The position numbers and the translations under genes were made by a program. From positions 868,001 through 932,000 of the forward strand of contig NZ_JAGIOG010000001.1 in assembly GCF_017876595.1 (NCBI RefSeq): DNA of 64,000 nt, read 5' to 3'. Origin of the DNA: Aeromicrobium fastidiosum (GTDB lineage Bacteria; Actinomycetota; Actinomycetes; Propionibacteriales; Nocardioidaceae). The notes under the pieces are model-generated. The model was not told the origin of the DNA and did no database searches. It saw only the letters and a program-made list of their open reading frames with translations. Positions 7,532 through 16,067 of the stretch are shown here, piece after piece (positions within the stretch are counted from its first letter, which is position 1; each line of letters starts with the position of its first letter).

Positions 7532-7560
7532 CCGCGTCCGGGCTCGGTAGCGTCGAGGTC

Positions 7561-8157
7561 ATGACGACGACCGGCTTCGACCTCGACATGACCCTGATCG
7601 ACTCCCGACCCGGCATCCGCGCGGTGTACGAGCAGCTGGTCGTCGAGTCCGGTGCCACGATCGACACCGAGCTCGTCGTCTCGCGGCTCGGACCTCCGGT
7701 CGAGTGGGAGCTGGCCCACTGGATGCCCGACAGCGAGGTCGGTCGCTGGGCCGATCGCTATCGCGAGCTCTACCCGACGATCGCCGTCGACCTCGTCGAG
7801 GCCCTGCCGGGTGCCCGCGCAGCAGTCGACGCCGCCCGCTCGCTCGGCCGCGTCGTCGTGGTGACCGCCAAGCACGGTCCCAACGCCGAGCTGCACCTCG
7901 ACCGTCTGGGCATCGTCGTCGACGCGGTGCATGGCCGGGCCTGGCGCGAGGGCAAGGCGGACGTGCTGCTGGCGGAGGCAGCGGATGTCTACGTCGGCGA
8001 TCACGTGCACGACATGGAGGCGGCCCGTCTGAGCCGCGCGACGGGCGTCGGGGTGTCCACGGGGCCGTGCAGCGCGGACGAGCTGCGTGGAGCCGGGGCC
8101 GCCCATGTCGTGTCGACGCTGGTCGACCTTCCGGCCTGGCTGGCCCAGCACCGCTGA
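7561..8157 (+). CDS. HAD-superfamily hydrolase (phosphoglycolate phosphatase-like)
   Basis: 198 residues with all four HAD motifs: [11 protein letters not shown] (nucleophile Asp at 7, acid Asp at 9); II, VVVTAK; III, the Lys in REGKADVL; and [10 protein letters not shown]. The helical cap between motifs I and II is about 75 residues, as in small phosphatases acting on sugar phosphates, phosphoglycolate or nucleotides. The substrate cannot be told. The start is supported by TAGCGT seven bases upstream, a leaderless arrangement. Confidence 0.85.
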   Translation: MTTTGFDLDMTLIDSRPGIRAVYEQLVVESGATIDTELVVSRLGPPVEWELAHWMPDSEVGRWADRYRELYPTIAVDLVEALPGARAAVDAARSLGRVVVVTAKHGPNAELHLDRLGIVVDAVHGRAWREGKADVLLAEAADVYVGDHVHDMEAARLSRATGVGVSTGPCSADELRGAGAAHVVSTLVDLPAWLAQHR

Positions 8158-8290
8158 CCGCGGTGTGATTCGTCGAACATCGCAGATCAGCCGTTGGACT
8201 TGTCTTTGCCCCTCCGAGCAGCGGATACTTAAGTTACTTCCGAGTAGCAAGCTGCCGAGGGCAGCGCTTATCCCACGAAGGAATGCCGGC

Positions 8291-10152
8291 ATGAGCCACT
8301 ACAAGAGCAACCTGCGCGACGTCGAGTTCAACCTCTTCGAGCTGTTCGACCGTCAGAGCGTCCTCGGTACCGGTCCCTTCGAGGAGGTCGACGTCGACAC
8401 CGCGAAGAGCATCCTGCGCGAGATCGACCGCATCTCCCGCGACGAGCTGGCCGCCTCGTTCGAGGACGCCGACCGCAACCCCCCGGTCTACGACCCGGCC
8501 GCCAAGACCGTCGTCATGAACGACGCCTTCCGCGCCTCCTACGACGCCTGGATGGGTGCCGAGTGGTGGCGCCTGGCCATCCCCGAGGAGCTCGGCGGCC
8601 AGGTCGCCCCTGCGTCCCTCGTGTGGAGCAGCGCCGAGTTCGTCCTCGGCTCCAACCCCGCCATCTGGATGTACGCCTGCGGCCCCGCCTTCGCGCGCAT
8701 CGTCTTCGAGAACGGCATCGACCGCGACAAGAAGATCGCGCAGTTCATGGTCGACAAGCAGTGGGGCGCGACGATGGTGCTCACCGAGCCCGACGCCGGG
8801 TCTGACGTGGGTGCCGGACGCACCAAGGCGTTCCCCAACGAGGACGGCTCCTGGAACATCGAGGGCGTCAAGCGCTTCATCACCTCGGCCGAGCACGACC
8901 TGTCCGAGAACATCATGCACCTGGTGCTGGCCCGCCCCCAGGGCGTCGAGGGCGTCGGCGGGCCCGGCACCAAGGGACTCAGCCTGTTCCTCGTCCCGAA
9001 GTTCCACTTCGACCACGAGACCGGTGAGCTCACCGGCGAGCGCAACGGTGCCTACGTCACGAACGTCGAGAAGAAGATGGGCCTCAAGGTCTCCACGACC
9101 TGCGAGGTCACCTTCGGCGACGGCGAGCCCGCCCAGGGCTGGCTGCTCGGCGAGGTGCACGACGGCATCAACCAGATGTTCCGGGTCATCGAGAACGCCC
9201 GCATGTTCGTCGGCGCCAAGGCCATCGCGACGCTGTCGACCGGCTACCTGAACGCCCTCGACTACGCCAAGGAGCGCGTGCAGGGTGCCGACCTGACCCA
9301 GGCGTCCGACAAGACCGCGCCCCGCGTCACGATCACCCACCACCCCGACGTGCGGCGCTCGCTCATGACCCAGAAGGCCTTCGCCGAGGGCCTGCGCTCG
9401 CTCATGATCTACTGCTCCACCTGGCAGGACGACGTCATGATCAAGACCGCCGCCGGCGAGGACGCCTCGCTGTCGGAGGCCGTCAACGACCTCCTGCTGC
9501 CGCTGGTCAAGGGCTTCGGCTCGGAGCGCTCGTGGGTGCTGCTGGGCACCGAGTCGCTGCAGACGTTCGGCGGCTCGGGGTTCCTGCAGGACTACCCCAT
9601 CGAGCAGTACGTCCGCGACGCCAAGATCGACACCCTCTACGAGGGCACCACGGCGATCCAGGGCCAGGACCTTTCTTCCGCAAGATCGTCAAGAACAAGG
9701 GTGCCGCGCTGGGCTACCTCGCCGGCGAGATCGAGGGCTTCGTCAAGAGCGAGGCCGGCAACGGTCGTCTCAAGGTCGAGCGCGAGCTGCTCGCCAAGGG
9801 ACTCGAGGATGCCCAGGCGATCATCGGCGCGACGTTCACCGATCTCATGTCGGCCAACCCGGCCGATGAGAAGGGCGACATCAAGAACATCTACAAGGTC
9901 GGTCTGAACACGACCCGTCTCGTCTACGTCCTGGGTGATCTCACGATCGCGTGGCTGCTGCTGCGCGGTGCCGAGGTCGCGCTCCAGAAGCTCGGCACCG
10001 ACGTGTCGGCGGCCGACAAGGCGTTCTACGAGGGCAAGGTCGCCGCGGCCTCGTTCTTCGCCCGCAACATCCTGCCGCTGATGGCCGGTGAGCGTGCCAT
10101 CGCCGAGAACATCGACGCCTCGATCATGGAGCTCGACGAAGCCGCCTTCTGA
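8291..10152 (+). pseudogene. fadE5: FadE5-like acyl-CoA dehydrogenase interrupted by a one-base frameshift
   Basis: The first part (from 8291) begins [10 protein letters not shown] and runs through the FAD/acyl-CoA dehydrogenase core to the catalytic Glu451 in [13 protein letters not shown], closely resembling mycobacterial FadE5 (about 611 residues, broad-chain acyl-CoA oxidation). At about 9671-9677 the frame changes: GGCCAGGACCTTTCTTCC gives QGQDLSS, but a minus-one shift restores [15 protein letters not shown]. The original frame then continues as non-homologous sequence to 9907, while the true C-terminal domain lies in another frame to TGA 10152. Read through the shift the protein would be 620 residues, the normal size. 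Either the gene is broken, or one base is missing in the assembly. The start follows a GAAGGAA ribosome site. The 8160-8290 gap holds the promoter region, with ACTTAAGT at 8227-8234. Confidence 0.85.
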
Positions 10153-10179
10153 GCCAGTCCTCGAGCGGGTCGACGACCG

Positions 10180-10290
10180 ACGATGAGGGTTTCGGGCAGC
10201 GCGAACTGCCCGAAACCCTCATCGTTCGTCCGGCCGCCGGCCCAGGACGAGGGTTCGCGGTAGCCGGGACGACCTGAAACCCTCATCGTC
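10180..10290. repeat. Composite palindrome with four copies of a GATGAGGGTTT arm
   Basis: A perfect 20-bp inverted repeat (10180-10199 and 10206-10225, 6-nt loop) is followed by a second, degraded one (10246-10255 with 10278-10290) using the same arm sequence. It lies between convergent genes and probably terminates both. Confidence 0.7.
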
Positions 10291-10293
10291 CGT

Positions 10294-10321
10294 CCGGGCA
10301 CCGGGCACCGGGCACCGGGCA
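10294..10321. repeat. Four tandem CCGGGCA heptamers
   Basis: CCGGGCA repeats four times without error immediately before the stop codon of the flavin-binding protein gene. It is a likely slippage-prone microsatellite. Confidence 0.85.
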
Positions 10322-10325
10322 CGGG

Positions 10326-10826
10326 TCAGAGGTCGGTGACCGTGGCGTGGTCGCCGCCGTCGTACGGCTGACCCGTCACCTTCGACTTGACCAGGCTGAT
10401 GATGCTCGACACGCGGCCACCGGGGTTGTCCCAGTACTCGGCCGTCTCGGCATCGACGTGGATCAGGATCGCGTTGGGGTCCTCGGGTCCCTCGGGGATC
10501 CAGGCCTCGGCGAAGGTGCTCCAGTACTCCTTGAGCTTCTCGAGGTCGTCGACGACCTCCGCACGTCCCGAGATCGAGACCCACGAGCTCTGGCTCGTGA
10601 CGGTCACGTTGACCGTCGGGTTGGCGCGGATGTGCTCGACCTTGCGGGAGTCGCGCGTCGCGATGAACCAGAGGTCGACGTCGAGGTCGACGTCCTGGCG
10701 CGACATCGGACGGCTGACCAGCTGGCCGTCGGCGTCGGTGGTCGTCAGCATGACGAAGCGGGAGTCCTTCGTCAGCTCGACGAGCTTGGCGGTGTCTGTG
10801 TCGTGGTCATGGGTGGATTCAGTCAT
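10326..10826 (-). CDS. Pyridoxamine 5'-phosphate oxidase-like (general stress protein 26 type) flavin-binding protein
   Basis: 166 residues with a split-barrel flavin-binding fold. Visible features are RFVMLTTTDADGQLVSRPMS near the N-terminus, DLWFIATRDSRKVEHIRANP (nucleotide/phosphate binding) and the WVSISGRAEVVDD strand. The family includes stress-associated proteins that bind FMN, FAD or F420. The C-terminal WDNPGGRVSSIISLVKSKVTG is typical of the general stress 26 subgroup. The start at 10826 (MTESTHDHD) was chosen because homology begins soon after; an upstream ATG would add a non-conserved Arg/Ala-rich stretch and run into the divergent small gene. Confidence 0.82.
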   Translation of the reverse strand: MTESTHDHDTDTAKLVELTKDSRFVMLTTTDADGQLVSRPMSRQDVDLDVDLWFIATRDSRKVEHIRANPTVNVTVTSQSSWVSISGRAEVVDDLEKLKEYWSTFAEAWIPEGPEDPNAILIHVDAETAEYWDNPGGRVSSIISLVKSKVTGQPYDGGDHATVTDL

Positions 10827-10894
10827 GACGGCTGCGTACCCGGCTGCCGCCTGCTCATCCGCGTCAGTCAGCCCTGATCGGGTACGCGCGCCGC

Positions 10895-11044
10895 ATGACG
10901 CAGACACCCGAAGACGCGAGCACCTCCGACGGCCCCCAGATCGACGCCGAGCCGAAGCCCGACCCGGCGACCGACGCCCAGCAGGGCGTCAACGACCCGA
11001 ACCCCGAGGACACCGGGTCGGACGAGCCGCTGACCTCGATGTGA
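10895..11044 (+). CDS. 49-residue acidic, Pro-rich hypothetical protein
   Basis: A small ORF beginning MTQTPEDASTSDG and ending SDEPLTSM. It is rich in Asp, Glu, Pro and Gln with no hydrophobic segment, so it is predicted to be cytosolic and disordered. It is divergent from the flavin-binding protein gene and is followed eleven bases later by a hairpin terminator, which supports a real transcript. No family is recognised. Confidence 0.5.
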   Translation: MTQTPEDASTSDGPQIDAEPKPDPATDAQQGVNDPNPEDTGSDEPLTSM

Positions 11045-11054
11045 GCGAACGACA

Positions 11055-11087
11055 GAGCCCCCGCAGCCAGCGTGGCTGCGAGGGCTC
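11055..11087. terminator. Hairpin terminator between convergent small gene and DoxX gene
   Basis: Arms GAGCCCCCGCAGCC (11055-11068) and GGCTGCGAGGGCTC (11074-11087) pair with one mismatch and a 5-nt loop. Confidence 0.75.
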
Positions 11088-11100
11088 GGTCGTGGGTGCG

Positions 11101-11514
11101 TCAGTTGAAGAGCGCGCCCGTGAGCGTGTAGAAGCCGAACTCGCTGAAGCCGTAGAAGATGACGTACATCGCCAGCGCGCCACCGGCGAGGGCGACGTCC
11201 TTGTTGAAGGAGATCATCTCCATCTGCTTGGCCTGGGCGTCGGTCTCCTTCCAGAACGCGTGCATCGTGACCGCCATGATCAGCAGCAGGATCGCGATGC
11301 CCAGCGAGCCCGCGTCGCCGAAGATGCCGAACAGGATCGAGATGCCGCCGACCAGCAGCGCGACGCCGCTGACCTGGGCGAGGACCTTGCCGTTGGGCAG
11401 GCCCTTGGACGAGGCGTAGCCGCCCATCGCGTCGGCCTGCGTGAGGTGCCCGTAGGCCGACCCGAGCAGGAGGAAGACGAACAGGATGCGGCTGATGAGG
11501 AAGATGGCTTCCAT
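11101..11514 (-). CDS. DoxX-family membrane protein
   Basis: 137 residues with four hydrophobic helices (about 3-20, 44-64, 70-88 and 106-122), the DoxX topology. The motif SAYGHLTQADAMGGYASSKGLP after helix 1 is typical. DoxX proteins are linked to thiol/oxidative stress handling or quinone-dependent reactions, but the role here is not shown. The start at MEAIFLISRIL follows GGAG. The long in-frame upstream extension is non-conserved. The leader contains a TGCTGAGTAGATGCTGAGTGA direct repeat (TGCTGAGT twice) about 20-40 bases upstream. Confidence 0.82.
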   Translation of the reverse strand: MEAIFLISRILFVFLLLGSAYGHLTQADAMGGYASSKGLPNGKVLAQVSGVALLVGGISILFGIFGDAGSLGIAILLLIMAVTMHAFWKETDAQAKQMEMISFNKDVALAGGALAMYVIFYGFSEFGFYTLTGALFN

Positions 11515-11632
11515 GAAGGGCTCCAGATGCTGAGTAGATGCTGAGTGATTGAGACTTAAACCACGATCGTGGCGTCTTCTCCCCGGCCAGTCAAACTGCC
11601 GCGCCACACGGGCCGTGTGCGAAAGTTGCTGC

Positions 11633-12169
11633 GTGAGACTCACCAACCCGCTCTGGTATCTCGCGGCGCTCTTCCTCGCCCTCGGCAGCGCCATGGCCGG
11701 AACGGCCGTCGCCGCCAGCGCCTTCGGTCCCGTGCGCGACGCGACGGTCACACCCATCACCGAGCGCATCGACGCGAGCGGTGCGACCCTCGCTGTCTAC
11801 ACCGACCTCGTGCAGCCCGAGCGGGTCATCAGCTGCCGCGGACGCTACGGCGAGGCCGACAAGGGCCGCATCGTGATCCCCGACAAGGGCATCGACGTGA
11901 CCGCGGCGGGCGACGGCACGACATGGCACCTGATCGGTCTGCTCGAACAGGGACGTGAGGGGCTGCGCGTCGTGTGCACGCCCGACGACGACCGCGTCGA
12001 CAACGCGATCTACGGCTACGCGACCGTCACGGGCTACACCTCGGCGGTCAACAACGGCAAGGGCGTCGCGAGCATCGGGGTCGGCATCGCGGCCGCGCTG
12101 GCCGGGTGGATCTACTGGTGCCGCCGCAAGCAGCGACGCGAGAAGAAGCTCGGGCTGCTCGACGCCTGA
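11633..12169 (+). CDS. Membrane-anchored protein with extracytoplasmic domain, unknown function
   Basis: 178 residues. One N-terminal helix (about 8-28), an exported domain of about 105 residues with two Cys (SCRGRYG and VVCTPDDD) that could form a disulfide, a second helix near the C-terminus (GVASIGVGIAAALAGWIYW) and a short basic cytoplasmic tail (CRRKQRREKK). The GTG start was chosen because it directly precedes the first helix. It converges on the DUF4344 gene with one base between stops. The family is unrecognised. Confidence 0.68.
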   Translation: MRLTNPLWYLAALFLALGSAMAGTAVAASAFGPVRDATVTPITERIDASGATLAVYTDLVQPERVISCRGRYGEADKGRIVIPDKGIDVTAAGDGTTWHLIGLLEQGREGLRVVCTPDDDRVDNAIYGYATVTGYTSAVNNGKGVASIGVGIAAALAGWIYWCRRKQRREKKLGLLDA

Positions 12170-12170
12170 G

Positions 12171-12977
12171 CTACTGGTCCTCGCTGGGCACCGTCACGGC
12201 GCGGAAGGCGTCGGCGCGCTTGAGCAGCCGCAGCCAGCCGTCCTTGAGGTCACCCCACTCCTCCCAGCAGAACTCCGCCCGCCGCTTCGTGAGCCCGTCC
12301 TTGGCCACGAGATAGGCGGAGTCGCGCTTCTCGGTGCCGTAGACCCAGCACTGGTAGTTGACCGCTCGCTGGGCGTCGGACGCGTGCTCGTCGGTCGGAT
12401 CCTCCTCGTACGCGGCGGCGCTGAGCTCGTACGCATAGGCAGCGGCCTCGAGGTCGTCGAGGCCTTGGTCGCCGGCTCGTACCGACACGAAGGCCGAGAA
12501 CTGGTCGGCGACGTCCTCCTCGCGTCCCGTGAACTCCATCGCGTAGACGTCGAGCAGCGCGTGTCCGGCCTCGTGGTTGACGGTGTCGACGAGAACGCCA
12601 CGCTCGGTCCACTCGAGGTCCTCGGCGTCCGCATCAGCCAGGAGCTCGCGGGTCTGCAGGACGTCCTCGAGACAGATCTGGATCTCCCGCTTCGACGGGT
12701 CGTACAGCGCCCCGTCGTCGCACGACCGCACCACGACGCCGACATCGCCCGGCAGCAGCACGAAGTCGTTGAGCGCCTCGACCGTGCTCTCGACCACGCC
12801 GTCGTCCTTCAGCTCCGCCGCGACCGCGCGCAGCTCCCGATCATCGGGCTTCTCGTAGTCGACGACGAACGCACCATCGCCCGGGGCGGGGACCCGGTCG
12901 GGCGGTCCACCCGGTACGCAGCCGCCGATCAGGAGACCGGTGATGGCCACGATGGTTGCTCGACGGGCCCCAGGCAT
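12171..12977 (-). CDS. DUF4344 metallopeptidase-like lipoprotein
   Basis: 268 residues. Lipobox LIGGC with Cys20 marks membrane anchoring outside the cell. A zincin motif HEAGH is at 135-139, followed by REEDVADQFSAFV, the hallmark of the DUF4344 family of putative zinc metallopeptidases. The paired Cys residues (SCDDG and ICLED; QCWVYG and EFCWEEWG) suggest disulfides. The start at 12977 (MPGARRATIV) gives a proper signal peptide, and TATCGT lies seven bases before it. The ORF could be extended upstream only into the divergent dehydrogenase gene. Substrates are unknown. Confidence 0.8.
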   Translation of the reverse strand: MPGARRATIVAITGLLIGGCVPGGPPDRVPAPGDGAFVVDYEKPDDRELRAVAAELKDDGVVESTVEALNDFVLLPGDVGVVVRSCDDGALYDPSKREIQICLEDVLQTRELLADADAEDLEWTERGVLVDTVNHEAGHALLDVYAMEFTGREEDVADQFSAFVSVRAGDQGLDDLEAAAYAYELSAAAYEEDPTDEHASDAQRAVNYQCWVYGTEKRDSAYLVAKDGLTKRRAEFCWEEWGDLKDGWLRLLKRADAFRAVTVPSEDQ

Positions 12978-13035
12978 GGCGAGGACGATACGGCAGAACC
13001 GGCCGGATGGAGCCAGTGCCAGTACCGTGAGGCGC

Positions 13036-13968
13036 ATGACCTGGACCACCGACGACATCCCCGACCTCACCGGCCGCCGCGCCGTCATCACCGGAGTGAC
13101 CGGGGGCCTGGGCCTGCACACCGCGATCGGCCTCGCCCGCAAGGGTGCCGACCTCGTCGTCACCGCCCGTGACAGCGCCAAGGCCGATGTGGCGCTGGCC
13201 CGCATCGCCAAGGACGCACCGGGGGCATCGGTCGACGTCGTCTCGCTCGACCTCGCCGATCTCGCCGACTCACGGCGGGCCGCTGCGGACGTCGTGAAGG
13301 CCTACGACCGCGTCGACATCCTGATCAACAACGCCGGCATCATGATCCCGCCGAAGAGCGAGACCAAGGACGGCTTCGAGCTGCAGATCGGCACCAACCA
13401 CCTCGGGCACTTCGCGTGGACGGCCGGGCTGTGGCCGCTGCTGTCCGCGAGCGGGGCGCGGGTCGTGGCGGTGTCGTCGATGGCGCACACCGCGGTCGGC
13501 AGCATCGACCTCGACTCGCTGACGCCGCAGGGCTCCTCGCGCCCCTACAAGCGCTGGCAGTCGTACGGCGAGTCGAAGCTCGCCAACCTGATGTTCGCGC
13601 TCGAGCTCGATCGGCGCGCGAAGGCGTCCGGCAGCCCCGTCGTCAGCGTCGCCGCCCATCCCGGCTACGCCTCGACCAACCTGACCAAGACCGGCATGAA
13701 CGTGCGCGGCGTGTCGCTGCCCGGCGTCGGCATCCACCAGATCAGCAAGATCATCGGCCAGCCCGCCTCGCACGGAGCCTGGCCGCTGCTCATGGCAGCC
13801 ACCGACCCGTCGCTGACCGGCGGCGAGTACGTCGGGCCCGGAGCGCTCGGCGGCTGGCGCGGACGTCCGAAGCTCGTCGGGATGACCAAGACCGCTCGCG
13901 ACATCGGCCTCGCCGCCGACCTGTGGAAGGCGTCGGAGTCAGCCGCAGGCGTGACCTTCACGGTCTGA
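13036..13968 (+). CDS. Short-chain dehydrogenase/reductase (retinol dehydrogenase-like)
   Basis: 310 residues. Cofactor motif TGVTGGLG (19-26), NNAG in LINNAGIMI, Ser in VAVSSMAH, and catalytic Tyr-x3-Lys in YGESKLAN. The longer C-terminus and LGHFAWTAGLWPLL place it with the oxidoreductases annotated as retinol dehydrogenase or light-dependent protochlorophyllide reductase-like, where the true substrate is usually a lipid or xenobiotic carbonyl. TACCGT lies seven bases before the ATG, suggesting a leaderless transcript. It is divergent from the DUF4344 gene and ends at a strong palindrome. Confidence 0.88.
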   Translation: MTWTTDDIPDLTGRRAVITGVTGGLGLHTAIGLARKGADLVVTARDSAKADVALARIAKDAPGASVDVVSLDLADLADSRRAAADVVKAYDRVDILINNAGIMIPPKSETKDGFELQIGTNHLGHFAWTAGLWPLLSASGARVVAVSSMAHTAVGSIDLDSLTPQGSSRPYKRWQSYGESKLANLMFALELDRRAKASGSPVVSVAAHPGYASTNLTKTGMNVRGVSLPGVGIHQISKIIGQPASHGAWPLLMAATDPSLTGGEYVGPGALGGWRGRPKLVGMTKTARDIGLAADLWKASESAAGVTFTV

Positions 13969-13981
13969 CCAGCGCAGCCGG

Positions 13982-14046
13982 CCGAGATGTCGGCACTTGT
14001 CGACCTGCCGGACCACAAGAAGGCACCAGAAGTGCCGACATCTCGG
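13982..14046. terminator. Palindrome between convergent dehydrogenase and MFS genes
   Basis: Perfect 16-bp arms (13982-13997 CCGAGATGTCGGCACT and 14031-14046) separated by 33 nt. It ends one base before the MFS stop codon. Confidence 0.6.
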
Positions 14047-14047
14047 G

Positions 14048-15340
14048 CTAGAGGCGCACGCGGCCGTAGGCCTCCGGCTCCTCGGCCATGATCTTGCGGC
14101 GGGTGCGCAGGCGGTAGCGCCAGATCTGGGCGACGCCGAGCGCCCACAGGACGTACTGGAACGACATCGCCCAGCGGAACGCGGACGGCGTGTAGTCGTT
14201 GCCGCCGGGCGTGCGCCAGTCGAGGATCAGCCCGATCGCGACGACGAGCAGGAGGCTCGCGATGAAGCCGCCCTGGTTGATGATGCCCGTGGCGCTGGCC
14301 ATCCGGTCGGAGGGGTTGGAGGTGCGTCCGAGGTCGAAGCCGATCATCGAGGCCGGCCCGCCGACACCCGCGACGACCACCAGCAGGGCCAGCAGCCACA
14401 GGGGCGCCTCGCCCGGCCAGGCGAGAACGGCGGTCCACACCGTCACGATCGAGCCCACGATCGACAGGACGATCGTGGAGCGGTGCCAGGGATGGCGTCC
14501 GATGACGAGACCCAGCACCGGCCCGGCCACGACCATGACCCCCACCATCAGCGTCAGGAGCAGGCCGGCCGTGTGGTCGGAGAGGCCCTCGGCCTGGACG
14601 AAGAACGGGTAGCCCCACAGCAGGGCCAGCGTGGTCGCGCTGAACTGCGTCGAGAAGTGCGTCCAGAACCCGAGGCGGGTGCCGGGCTGCTCCCACGACG
14701 CGGCGAGGCTCGCGCGGATGCGGGTGACCGACATCGCCGGCCCGCGTGCGGAGCGCACCCCCGGCACGTCGCGCACGACGACGACCAGCACGCGGCTCAG
14801 GACGATGCCGAAGGAGGCCGCGATGAGGTACGACTTGGTCCAGCCCAGCTCGCGCAGCGCGATCGTCATGGGCACGGCCGCGAGGGCACCGCCGAGCTGG
14901 CCGAACATCCCCGTCAGCTGCGTGATGAGCGGGATGCGGCGCGGCGAGAACCAGCTGTTGACCAGGCGCAGCACGCAGATGAACGTCATCGCGTCGCCCA
15001 TGCCGACGAAGAGCCGCGCGACCAGCGCCAGGGCATAGGTGTCGGCGAAGGCGAAGGCGGTCTGCGCGAGCGTCAGCGTCACAGCGCCCGTCAACAGCAC
15101 GCGACGCGGACCGAACCGGTCGATCAGCAGCCCGACCGGGATCTGCATCGCGGCGTAGACCAGCAGCTGCAGCATCGTGAACGTCGCGAGCTGGGCGGCC
15201 GAGATGTCGAACCTCTCCGCCGCGACGAGGCCGGCCACGGCCAGCGACGAGCGGTGGAAAACCGCCAGCACGTAGACCAGGACCGCCACGACCCACACCG
15301 CGTACGCCCCACGGTGACGGACGTCGACAGGTTGGCTCAC
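14048..15340 (-). CDS. MFS transporter
   Basis: 430 residues with twelve predicted membrane helices. The loop between helices 2 and 3 has the MFS signature as GLLIDRFGPRRVLLTG, and the central loop is short and basic. The family moves small solutes by proton exchange; the nitrate/glucarate-type arrangement (FVGMGDAMTFICVLRLVNSWFSPRRIPL) hints at an uptake carrier, but the substrate is not readable. The GTG at 15340 was chosen over an ATG eleven codons upstream because TACGCT lies six bases before it, matching the leaderless pattern seen in many neighbours. Confidence 0.85.
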   Translation of the reverse strand: MSQPVDVRHRGAYAVWVVAVLVYVLAVFHRSSLAVAGLVAAERFDISAAQLATFTMLQLLVYAAMQIPVGLLIDRFGPRRVLLTGAVTLTLAQTAFAFADTYALALVARLFVGMGDAMTFICVLRLVNSWFSPRRIPLITQLTGMFGQLGGALAAVPMTIALRELGWTKSYLIAASFGIVLSRVLVVVVRDVPGVRSARGPAMSVTRIRASLAASWEQPGTRLGFWTHFSTQFSATTLALLWGYPFFVQAEGLSDHTAGLLLTLMVGVMVVAGPVLGLVIGRHPWHRSTIVLSIVGSIVTVWTAVLAWPGEAPLWLLALLVVVAGVGGPASMIGFDLGRTSNPSDRMASATGIINQGGFIASLLLVVAIGLILDWRTPGGNDYTPSAFRWAMSFQYVLWALGVAQIWRYRLRTRRKIMAEEPEAYGRVRL

Positions 15341-15400
15341 CGATCGAGCGTAGCCCCGCCTGGCAGGCATCACGATGCGGCGTGTGCCACCGTGGACGTC

Positions 15401-16003
15401 ATGTCGTCCTCGTCACTGACCCTCGTCGACTGGCGTCGCCGGATCGGCGAGATGTACGCCCGCGTGCGCGACGATCCCGACCACGAGTCAGCCTGGGCAC
15501 ACTGGCGCGAGACCCGCGACGAGCTCTTCCGCAGCCACCCGCAGACGCCGCTGACCGACGACGACGCGCTCCGCCGGACGGGGCTGCCCTACTGGGCCTA
15601 CGACCCCTCGCTGCGGTTCGAGGCCGCGCTCGTCGCCACCGCGACGACACAGGAGCCTCGTCTGGTCGAGGCCGGCGGCGACGGGACGATCGAGATGCAC
15701 CTGCTGGGCCACGTCGAGATACCCGTGGGCGGGACGCTCGACGTGTGGTGGCTCCACCAGTACGGCGGCGGCATCTTCGTCCCACTGCGCGACGGCACCT
15801 CCGGCCACGGCTCGTACGGCGGCGGCCGCTACCTGCTCGACACCGCCAAGGGGTCGTGGCTGGGCGGCACGGCGACGTCGCTGACGCTCGACCTCAACTT
15901 CGCCTACCACCCGTCGTGCCGCTACAACCCCCGCTGGCAGTGCCCCCTCGCCCCGCCCGGCAACACCGTCGCCGCGCGGATCGAGGCCGGCGAGCAGCTC
16001 TGA
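15401..16003 (+). CDS. DUF1684 family protein
   Basis: 200 residues. The N-terminal helix WRRRIGEMYARVRDD is followed by HWRETRDELFRSHPQTPL, and the C-terminal half contains VPLRDGTSGHGSYGGGRYLLDTAKG and LNFAYHPSCRYNPRWQCPLAPPGN, the strongly conserved DUF1684 signature. No enzymatic role is established for the family; the conserved Tyr/His/Cys-rich C-terminus suggests a binding or catalytic site. Cytosolic, no signal peptide. CACCGT lies seven bases upstream of the ATG. It is divergent from the MFS transporter gene. Confidence 0.85.
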   Translation: MSSSSLTLVDWRRRIGEMYARVRDDPDHESAWAHWRETRDELFRSHPQTPLTDDDALRRTGLPYWAYDPSLRFEAALVATATTQEPRLVEAGGDGTIEMHLLGHVEIPVGGTLDVWWLHQYGGGIFVPLRDGTSGHGSYGGGRYLLDTAKGSWLGGTATSLTLDLNFAYHPSCRYNPRWQCPLAPPGNTVAARIEAGEQL

Positions 16004-16018
16004 CCCCGCCCCGGTGGG

Positions 16019-16067
16019 CCTGACGTTCCTGCAGACACGCCGGGGCGTGTCTCGTCAGAACGTCAGG
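16019..16067. terminator. Nested palindrome overlapping the E2 stop codon
   Basis: Outer arms CCTGACGTTC (16019-16028) and GAACGTCAGG (16058-16067) enclose a second hairpin at 16033-16052 (AGACACGCC/GGCGTGTCT). The right outer arm covers the last codons of the E2 gene, so it probably terminates both convergent genes. Confidence 0.6.

Noticed and set aside
9671..9677. Programmed minus-one frameshifting in the fadE5-like gene
   Set aside because: The site is not a canonical slippery heptamer, no stimulatory structure is obvious, and the family is not known to use frameshifting. Mutation or an assembly error is simpler.
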